A stretch of 64,000 nt of DNA from the NCBI GenBank assembly GCA_025992705.1, contig DAJPGJ010000001.1, positions 620,001 to 684,000 on the forward strand, read 5' to 3'. The number at the start of each line of letters is the position of its first letter. The stretch's first letter is position 1. Below are positions 57,999-64,000 of the stretch, piece after piece. The stretch comes from Coriobacteriaceae bacterium. Lineage in GTDB: Bacteria; Actinomycetota; Coriobacteriia; Coriobacteriales; QAMH01. Below the pieces are notes generated by a model, which was given only the letters and a program-made list of their open reading frames with translations, was not told where the DNA came from and did no database searches. Position numbers and translations under genes: made by a program.

Positions 57999-58976
57999 AT
58001 GGGTGCGTTCAACAAGGTGAAGTACGGCCTGACGAGCGGTGTGCTCTGGGGACTCGACACGGTCATCCTCGGCATCGCGCTCACCATGTCACCGTATATC
58101 GGCACGCTCGAGGCGTTCGCGTTTGCCGCGATTGCGTCTTCGGCCCTGCACGACATCTTCTGCGCGATATGGCTCGCGCTCTACATGGGCGTGAGAGGCC
58201 GTCTCAAGGACACCTGGGCGGCGCTGCGCACCCGCAGCGGCAAGGTGGTCATCCTCGGCGCGCTTCTGGGTGGTCCCATCGGCATGACGGGTTACGTGAT
58301 CGCCATCAACAACATCGGTGCGGGCTATACGGCCATCATCTCGGCCTTCTATCCGGCGGTGGGCGCGATCCTGGCCTTCATCATCCTGAAGGAGCGCATG
58401 AGCGCACGGCAGCTCGTGGCGTTTGCCTGCGCACTCGGTGGCATCGTGGCCATGGGCGTGCTGTCCTTGACCGATGCCGAGACGGCGGGCGATCCCGTGC
58501 TCGGTCTCGTGGGTGCTGCTGCCTGCGTGCTCGGATGGGGAAGCGAGGCGGTGCTGTGCGGCTGGGGCATGCGCGATGACGCCGTCGACAACGAGACGGC
58601 GCTTCAGATTCGCGAGACCACGAGCGCGCTCGTCTACGCCATTATCGTGCTTCCCGCGTTTGGCGCCTGGGCGTTCACGGCAGGTGCCATCCCGTCGCTG
58701 GCTACGGGCGTTGTCGCCCTGGCGGCTCTGGCGGGCACGACCTCGTACCTCTTCTACTACAAGTCCATCAGCTCGCCGCTGGGAGCCGCCAAGTCCATGG
58801 CGCTCAACATCAGCTACTCGGCATGGGCGGTGCTGTTCGCGTTCGTCTTGCAGGGTACGGTGCCCACACTCGCGTCGGTCGTGTGCTGCGTCGTCATCCT
58901 CGGAGGCACGATTCTTGCCGCGAGTGATTGGAACGAGCTCTTCGGCCGTGGGGCAAGCCAAGTAGACGAGGCGTAA
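57999..58976 (+). CDS. LicB-like choline transporter (DMT/EamA superfamily)
   Basis: This 325-residue protein has ten membrane helices in two EamA-type repeats (GVLWGLDTVILGIALTMSP, then GGPIGMTGYVIAINNIGAGYTAIISAFYPAVGAI). It closely fits the LicB permeases that import choline for the lic1 pathway, and it directly follows the LicC-LicA fusion (30-base gap, AGGAGG site). Uptake plus activation suggest that the cell wall or a surface glycan is decorated with phosphocholine. No LicD transferase gene is in the window. Confidence 0.85.
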   Translation: MGAFNKVKYGLTSGVLWGLDTVILGIALTMSPYIGTLEAFAFAAIASSALHDIFCAIWLALYMGVRGRLKDTWAALRTRSGKVVILGALLGGPIGMTGYVIAINNIGAGYTAIISAFYPAVGAILAFIILKERMSARQLVAFACALGGIVAMGVLSLTDAETAGDPVLGLVGAAACVLGWGSEAVLCGWGMRDDAVDNETALQIRETTSALVYAIIVLPAFGAWAFTAGAIPSLATGVVALAALAGTTSYLFYYKSISSPLGAAKSMALNISYSAWAVLFAFVLQGTVPTLASVVCCVVILGGTILAASDWNELFGRGASQVDEA

Positions 58977-58996
58977 GGGCACGCGCTGCGGGGTCG

Positions 58997-60196
58997 CTAC
59001 TTTTCCGGTGCGAGCCTATCGGCGATGTTGCTCATTGCGCTTGCGGCAAAGCCGAGCGTGCCATCCGCGTTTTGCGAGAGCGCCTTGACGAAGGAACGCG
59101 CCGCTGTGAGCAGGACCGTGCGGTCGGCGCGGTCGATCTTGCGTGACGCTTCGAGTATGAGCGAGAGCCCCTTCGACCCTCCGTTGAGTATCTCGACGGG
59201 GTTTTCAGCGCCCGAGGCCTGGACGGCCTTGAAGAACGCGTCCACGATCTGCTCGCGCTGTTCGTCGTCATAGTCAGATAGCCACGCATGCAACGTCTTG
59301 GCCGTGACCTTCGTTGCCTTGGGCAGGGAGGGCAGGTAGACGAAGTCGGTCAGCTCGTCGTTGACCTGCCAGGTAAACGCGCTGTGCTGGTCGAGCCCGC
59401 TGGCATTGCTTTTCGCCACGTGGACGGGCGCTTCGGATTCGAGCATGATGCCGACGAGCGATTCCTCGGGGACGACCTTCGTGAGCTTGCCTGCTAGTGG
59501 GGCGTAATCCGCTTGCGTGAAGGTGCCCGCCTTGAAGCCGGGGCCATCGAGGTTGTAGACGTGGGCGATGCGCTCCTGCACCTGCGGCGAGCAGCATAGC
59601 GCCGCGTATTCGGCAAGGTTACCGCCCTTGGAGTGGCCAACGACGTAGAGAGGCTTGGGCAGGTGCCTCTGCGCGGCGACGGCCTCGAGGTATTGCAGGG
59701 CCAGGTCTTGTGCGGGAACGGGCATGGTGAACGCCATGTTGAAGTCCTCGCGCCAACCAACGCATGAGGTGTCCGTTCCGCGAAACGAAACGCAGGTGAA
59801 CAGGTCCTTGTACGTAAAGGTCATGGCGGCGAACTGGACCTGGCGCGCGGTGTTGAAGACGTCCTGGTAGTCGAGTGCGAGCATGTCGCGATAGCGCGGG
59901 CTGGCGGCAACGCCGAAGAGTGCCTCCTTGGCCTTCGTGGGGCTGAGCAGGTTGGCGAACATGGCGGGGAAGTACTCCGCGCGCAGCATGTCGATGAAGT
60001 GGATGGGTGGCTTCTCGGCGTGCCTGTCGAAGATCGTGCGCAGGCCAGCATGCGGCTTCTTGCCGGGAAGGGGCGGCATGGTGTCCTTGGCATGTACCAT
60101 CGCGACCTGCGAAAGTGCCGTGGCGTCGAGGACACTGAAGGGAAGATCCTCGAAGGATGCGAGCTGCTTTTCGAGAAAGTCTGTCATGTAGAGCAT
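58997..60196 (-). CDS. DUF2974 (Mbeg1-like) alpha/beta-hydrolase
   Basis: This 399-residue protein has the DUF2974 pattern: FSVLDATALSQVAM early, FTCVSFRGTDTSCVGWREDFNM in the middle, and the nucleophile elbow VGHSKGG with serine as the probable catalytic residue. The family is lipase-like with unproven substrates. No signal peptide, so it is cytoplasmic. It ends next to the convergent permease gene and starts just after the CDF exporter, with 12 bases between, so those two may be one operon. Confidence 0.82.
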   Translation of the reverse strand: MLYMTDFLEKQLASFEDLPFSVLDATALSQVAMVHAKDTMPPLPGKKPHAGLRTIFDRHAEKPPIHFIDMLRAEYFPAMFANLLSPTKAKEALFGVAASPRYRDMLALDYQDVFNTARQVQFAAMTFTYKDLFTCVSFRGTDTSCVGWREDFNMAFTMPVPAQDLALQYLEAVAAQRHLPKPLYVVGHSKGGNLAEYAALCCSPQVQERIAHVYNLDGPGFKAGTFTQADYAPLAGKLTKVVPEESLVGIMLESEAPVHVAKSNASGLDQHSAFTWQVNDELTDFVYLPSLPKATKVTAKTLHAWLSDYDDEQREQIVDAFFKAVQASGAENPVEILNGGSKGLSLILEASRKIDRADRTVLLTAARSFVKALSQNADGTLGFAASAMSNIADRLAPEK

Positions 60197-60208
60197 GGTT
60201 GCCTCGTT

Positions 60209-61105
60209 CTAGGCGGGATTGACATGAATCATGACGTGCTTTACTTCCGGGAATGCCTGCTCGATGTCATCGTGCACGCGCTCGGCGATGTCGTGAGCAT
60301 CCGTGAGTTGCATCGAGCCGTCTATCGCGATCTCCATATCGACGTAGACCTTGTCGCCGAACATGCGCGTGCGCAACATGTCAATGCGTTCCACCTGGCT
60401 CTCGTTGTCAACGAGTGCGCGCACCTGCTCCTCGAATTGCGGACCGCATGAGGTGTCGAGCATTTTCTTCAAGGCGTCGATGATGATCGAGATGCCTTGC
60501 TTGAGGATGAACAGGCAGATGACGACGCTGGCGATGGGATCGAGTACGGGATAGCCGAGCATTGACCCGCCGACGCCGATGAGCGCACCGACTGAGCTCA
60601 TCGCGTCAGAGCGATGATGCCAGGCGTCTGCCTCGAAGGCCGACGAGCGAATGGCGCGTGCCCAATGACGCGTGTACCAGAACATACCCTCCTTGACGGC
60701 GATGGAGACGATGGCGGCGATGAGGGCAATCATGCCGGGGATGGGCAGGCTTTCGTAGTTGCCCGCGATGATCTTCTCGAGGCCGACCCAGCCGATGCCA
60801 ATACCCGTCACCAGCAGAATGAGGCCGAGCGCAATGGCGGCAAGGCTCTCGATGCGCTCGTGCCCGTAGGGGTGCGATGCGTCTGCGGCGCGTCGGCCGA
60901 AGCGCACGCCGATAAGGGCGATGATGGTCGCGAAGACGTCCGATAGCGAGTGGACGGCATCGGAAACCATGGCGCTCGAATTGCCAATGATGCCCGCGAA
61001 GAACTTGAACGCCGATAGAAAGACGTTGCCGACGATACCCACGAGCGAGAGCTTGCGGATGACCTTGTCCTCATCGAGTTTCGGGTTGTTTGCGTCTGCT
61101 GTCAT
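60209..61105 (-). CDS. Cation diffusion facilitator metal exporter
   Basis: This 298-residue protein has six membrane helices, the metal-site residues in SDAVHSLSD (second helix) and WHHRSDAMSS (fifth helix), and a C-terminal cytoplasmic domain ending HVMIHVNPA. The HxxxD-type residues fit zinc, iron or manganese efflux. GGGGATAC precedes its ATG. It is the upstream partner of the DUF2974 gene. A strong GC stem-loop at 61,140-61,164 separates it from the TRAP permease. Confidence 0.92.
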   Translation of the reverse strand: MTADANNPKLDEDKVIRKLSLVGIVGNVFLSAFKFFAGIIGNSSAMVSDAVHSLSDVFATIIALIGVRFGRRAADASHPYGHERIESLAAIALGLILLVTGIGIGWVGLEKIIAGNYESLPIPGMIALIAAIVSIAVKEGMFWYTRHWARAIRSSAFEADAWHHRSDAMSSVGALIGVGGSMLGYPVLDPIASVVICLFILKQGISIIIDALKKMLDTSCGPQFEEQVRALVDNESQVERIDMLRTRMFGDKVYVDMEIAIDGSMQLTDAHDIAERVHDDIEQAFPEVKHVMIHVNPA

Positions 61106-61139
61106 GTATCCCCGTCGTCTTTGTGCGCGTTTACAACAA

Positions 61140-61164
61140 GCCCCCGGTTTATTTTTCCGGGGGC
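61140..61164 (-). terminator. GC-rich stem-loop after the TRAP permease
   Basis: GCCCCCGG (61,140-61,147) pairs with CCGGGGGC (61,157-61,164) around an AT loop. On the minus strand it follows the permease stop by 15 bases and is trailed by CTTGTTG, a weak U-run. Confidence 0.7.
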
Positions 61165-61179
61165 CTAATGATACCGTTC

Positions 61180-63423
61180 CTATGCGTCAGTTTCCCTGGG
61201 CTTGTCAACCCGATTTTTCCGGGCCATTCCGTATTGGATGACGAAGACGGCGACGATGATCGCGATGCCGATGATGTCCGTAATCGACTCGGGAATCATG
61301 AGCGCGAGGCCGCCGGCGATAAGGATGATGCGCAGGAGCATGGGTATTCGCTCGAAAAGGTTGCCGTTGAGGCCGGCGGCAATGCCGAAGAGGCCCACAA
61401 GCGATGTGATGATGGGAATGATGATCTCCCACCAATTGCTCATCCCATCAAGCAACATGATGGGATTGAACGCGAAGATGTAGGGAACGATGAAGGCTGC
61501 GATGGCGATCTTGCTTGCCGTGAAGGCCGTTTTCATCGGGTTTGACTTGGCAATGGCGCTGCCCGCATATGCCGCCAGCGCGACAGGCGGCGTGATGTCG
61601 GCCACGATGCCGAAGTAGAAGACGAAGAAGTGCGCAGCCACGGCCGGGATTCCGAGTTGGATGAGAATCGGGGCGCAGGTGGAGGCCATGATGCAGTAGT
61701 TTGCCGTGGTGGGGACGCCCATGCCGAGGATGATGCAGCACAGCATGGTGAGCACGAGGCCAACCATGGTCGCGTCACCGGCAAAATTGACGATGGCGTT
61801 GATGAGCGTGCCCGCGAGGCCCGTAACGGTGATGCAGCCGGCGATGAGACCGGCCATTGCGCAGGCGACAGCCACGGAGACGCAGCTGCGTGCGCCGGCG
61901 ATGAGCGCGTCGTAGCCTGTGGCCAGCGCCACCTTGAGCGAGTCGACGAAGACGCTGCCGACGGTCTGGTCCTCGGAGCGCTCCTTGACGCCGGTCACGA
62001 AGAAGTTGATGAAGCCGATGATGAAGGCACCGACAATCGAGATGGCGGCCGAGACGGCCATGGTGCGTGCGCCCGAGGCGACGAGCCAGACGAGCAGCAC
62101 AAGCGGGATGACGAGGTAGCAGTTCTTGGCGAGGTAGCTCCACTTGGGAAGCTCCTTGCGCGGAATACCCTTGAGCTGGAGCTTCTTTGCTTCGAGATGC
62201 ACGGCAAGGAAGATGCCCGTGAAGTAGAGCAGGGCGGGGATGATGGCCTTGGCGGCAACCTCGATGTAGGGGATGCCCATGTACTCGGCCATGAGGAATG
62301 CGGCGGCGCCCATGATGGGGGGCATGATCTGGCCGCCTGTCGATGATGCCGCCTCGACGGCACCGGCAAACTCGGGCCGATAGCCGGTCTTCTTCATCAT
62401 GGGGATGGTGACGGAACCCGTCGTGACGGTGTTGCCGACGGACGAGCCGCTCACCATGCCGCACAGGGCACTCGAGATGACGGCGACCTTGGCGGCGCCG
62501 CCGCTCGACCAGCCAGCGAGACGATTGGCAAACGAGATGAAGAAGCCCGCGATGCCCGTGCGCTCGAGAAAGGCGCCGAAGATGATGAAGAGCACGATGT
62601 AGGTGTAGCAAACGTTGATGGGCGTGCCGATGATGCCGTTTGTCGTGTAGAACATGCGATAGACGACGGTGCGCAAGGCGAGCATGAGGTCCATGCCGCG
62701 ATCAACGACGAAGAAGTAGAACGCGTAGATGAGCAACGCGCCTACCACGAAGATGATGGGAAGGCCGACACTGCGGCGGCAAAGCTCGGCGACGATGAGA
62801 ACGCCCACGATGCCGATGATGACCATGACTTCGTCGATGCGCGTGCCGAGTTTGATGATGGGCAACGCGTTGAACGCGAAGTAGAAGAAGCAGGCCGCTC
62901 CGATGATCATGAGCAAGATGTCATACCAGGGGATGTAGTTGGTGCGAACCTTCTTCTTGTTGGCGGGGTATACGAGAAAGCCGATGACGACGATGCAGCC
63001 GAGGAAGAGCGTGAGCCTAACCTCGGGAAGCGCCGTGCTGAACAAGGTCATGCCGATGCAGTAGACCGAGAAGATGGCCATTATGGCCCTGACAATGATC
63101 TTGGGGACACCTTCCCAGATGCGCGTGTTTGACTCGCGGTCGAACTTGCGCAGAATCTGCTCGGCCTCGTCGCTCTCGACGGGGGCCGTGTCCTTGTCCA
63201 TGATGATGTCCGCGCCCTCTTCGGTCGCGATGCCGGTCTCGATTTCCTCGCCGATGAGGTCGGAGTCCTCAATGGCCTTGAAACTGCCGGTTTTGGTCTG
63301 GTCTGGGGCGTCGGGATGGGGTTCGAGATCTACGACGGTCTCGCGAACATCGACGTCTTGCTGCGCAGTGGGCGGCACGCCGGTTTTCTTCCTCTGTATC
63401 CTTCTCTTGACCCTATCGACCAT
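61180..63423 (-). CDS. TAXI-type TRAP transporter fused permease
   Basis: This 747-residue protein is the fused small and large TRAP permease. About 120 hydrophilic N-terminal residues are followed by 17 or so membrane helices, with the DctM-like core GMVSGSSVGNTVTTGSVTIPMMKKTGY and GGQIMPPIMGAAAFLMAEY. It uses a sodium gradient to take up an organic acid or amino acid delivered by a TAXI binding protein, encoded directly upstream. The long acidic and basic N-tail is unusual and has no recognised domain. Confidence 0.93.
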   Translation of the reverse strand: MVDRVKRRIQRKKTGVPPTAQQDVDVRETVVDLEPHPDAPDQTKTGSFKAIEDSDLIGEEIETGIATEEGADIIMDKDTAPVESDEAEQILRKFDRESNTRIWEGVPKIIVRAIMAIFSVYCIGMTLFSTALPEVRLTLFLGCIVVIGFLVYPANKKKVRTNYIPWYDILLMIIGAACFFYFAFNALPIIKLGTRIDEVMVIIGIVGVLIVAELCRRSVGLPIIFVVGALLIYAFYFFVVDRGMDLMLALRTVVYRMFYTTNGIIGTPINVCYTYIVLFIIFGAFLERTGIAGFFISFANRLAGWSSGGAAKVAVISSALCGMVSGSSVGNTVTTGSVTIPMMKKTGYRPEFAGAVEAASSTGGQIMPPIMGAAAFLMAEYMGIPYIEVAAKAIIPALLYFTGIFLAVHLEAKKLQLKGIPRKELPKWSYLAKNCYLVIPLVLLVWLVASGARTMAVSAAISIVGAFIIGFINFFVTGVKERSEDQTVGSVFVDSLKVALATGYDALIAGARSCVSVAVACAMAGLIAGCITVTGLAGTLINAIVNFAGDATMVGLVLTMLCCIILGMGVPTTANYCIMASTCAPILIQLGIPAVAAHFFVFYFGIVADITPPVALAAYAGSAIAKSNPMKTAFTASKIAIAAFIVPYIFAFNPIMLLDGMSNWWEIIIPIITSLVGLFGIAAGLNGNLFERIPMLLRIILIAGGLALMIPESITDIIGIAIIVAVFVIQYGMARKNRVDKPRETDA

Positions 63424-63443
63424 AGTTTCCCCTCAAAACGCGC

Positions 63444-63526
63444 CGAAGCCATGATGGAAGGCAGGTACACCCCTCGCGTCATGGCTTCGACCTAACTCAA
63501 AACGCTTGATGATCTAGAAGATCATC
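63444..63526 (-). terminator. Two stem-loops between the TAXI protein and permease genes
   Basis: CGAAGCCATGA (63,444-63,454) pairs with TCATGGCTTCG (63,479-63,489), and GATGATC (63,508-63,514) pairs with GATCATC (63,520-63,526). On the transcribed minus strand the second comes first, 10 bases after the binding-protein stop. They probably let the binding protein be made in excess over the permease. Confidence 0.6.
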
Positions 63527-63535
63527 ACCTCAAAA

Positions 63536-64000
63536 CTACTTCGTGGGAACAGTGATGTTCTTCTCTGCAAAGTACTTCGCGGCACCGGGATGATACGGAA
63601 CGCTGGCAACGGACGCGCCCTTCTCGAGGCTAATCTCGGCATACTTGGCGTGATTCTCGATGAGGTCGGGAGCGTTGTCGAAGATGTCGGCCGTGAGGGC
63701 GTAGACATCCTCCTCGGAGACGGCGTTGTCGACGATGATGACGGCGTCGACACCGACGGTGACGACATCATTGGTCTGACCAGCGTAGGTGCCAGCAGGA
63801 ATGACGGCCTCGGAGTAGAAGTTGTTCTCGGCGATCAGCTGCTGAATGTGTGCCTGGTCAAGGGAGATCAGGTACGCGGTCTTGGTGGTGGACAGGTCGG
63901 TGATGGCGGTGGTGGGAGCGCCGGCGACGATGAAGGCAGCATCAATCTTGCCGTCCTTGAGGGCGTCAGCAGAATCGCCGAAGCTCTGATAGGTCGGGTT
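63536..64000 (-). CDS. TAXI-family TRAP substrate-binding protein (5' truncated by the window edge)
   Basis: The last 154 residues of a TAXI binding protein are visible; the start lies beyond 64,000. Segments LKDGKIDAAFIVAGAPTTAI, VGVDAVIIVDNAVSEEDVYALTADIF and ENHAKYAEI are typical of the C-terminal half of the family. It ends with VPTK and a TAG at 63,536-63,538. It would bind the substrate outside the cell and hand it to the fused permease encoded 112 bases downstream. Confidence 0.92.
   Translation of the reverse strand, partial: NPTYQSFGDSADALKDGKIDAAFIVAGAPTTAITDLSTTKTAYLISLDQAHIQQLIAENNFYSEAVIPAGTYAGQTNDVVTVGVDAVIIVDNAVSEEDVYALTADIFDNAPDLIENHAKYAEISLEKGASVASVPYHPGAAKYFAEKNITVPTK

Noticed and set aside
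1..64000. CRISPR array
   Set aside because: No set of regularly spaced short direct repeats with unique spacers was seen; the repeated palindromes are scattered singly between genes.

Overview
The window reads as chromosomal DNA of a high-G+C, anaerobic actinobacterium. Class Coriobacteriia (Eggerthellales or a relative) is my best guess. The reasons are G/C-rich codons, membrane-anchored LuxR regulators, DMSO-reductase-family molybdoenzymes, a 2-hydroxyacyl-CoA dehydratase-type cluster, a TAXI-TRAP transporter, and short palindromes in the intergenic gaps. There is no 16S gene, so the taxonomy is inference.

Positions 1-11,735 are a visibly AT-richer genomic island of defence genes. It ends exactly in the 3' half of an initiator tRNA (tRNA-fMet) with its terminator, so this is one junction of an element integrated at that tRNA. 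The island carries type I restriction-modification (hsdM partial, hsdS, hsdR), an orphan membrane protein, a two-gene CBASS-like pair (SLATT 2TM effector plus CD-NTase), and an Abi_2 (AbiD/F-type) gene preceded by a structured RNA resembling the abiF motif. The Abi_2 gene is split by a G/C-rich IS1249-like element with 26-bp inverted repeats and an 8-bp target duplication. An unrecognised protein gene follows.

At 11,798-12,435 a HEPN-MNT (hepT/mntA) toxin-antitoxin pair lies between the tRNA-fMet remnant and a second, degenerate tRNA-fMet-like core, which suggests a second small insertion at the same site.

Positions 12.5-24 kb hold small stress-type proteins, then a likely molybdate/tungstate locus: a FecCD permease with an in-frame amber codon, ATPase, lipoprotein, MoeA, a P-loop NTPase and a DUF364 protein. 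A flavodoxin with a MerR-type promoter and a three-gene ABC-2 exporter follow, the exporter facing a membrane LuxR regulator.

Positions 24-37 kb carry an ion channel and antiporter pair, an HTH/VWA gene pair, a DHA2 efflux pump, three 2-hydroxyacyl-CoA dehydratase-type genes, an AGCS amino-acid symporter and a multi-span membrane protein.

Positions 37-44 kb hold a Bce-type antimicrobial-peptide detoxification module (FtsX-like permease, ATPase, 45-residue membrane peptide, histidine kinase, response regulator) with matching CTTAC-N6-GTAAG operators, and a ClC channel. Positions 43.7-51.2 kb are a TetR-controlled cluster: radical SAM protein, Tat-exported molybdoenzyme, four-cluster ferredoxin, membrane anchor and lipoprotein flavodoxin. 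CorA, a second FecBCD importer with a methyltransferase, a lic-type phosphocholine locus (HTH-LicC-LicA fusion plus LicB-like permease), a DUF2974 hydrolase, a CDF exporter and a TAXI-TRAP uptake system complete the window.
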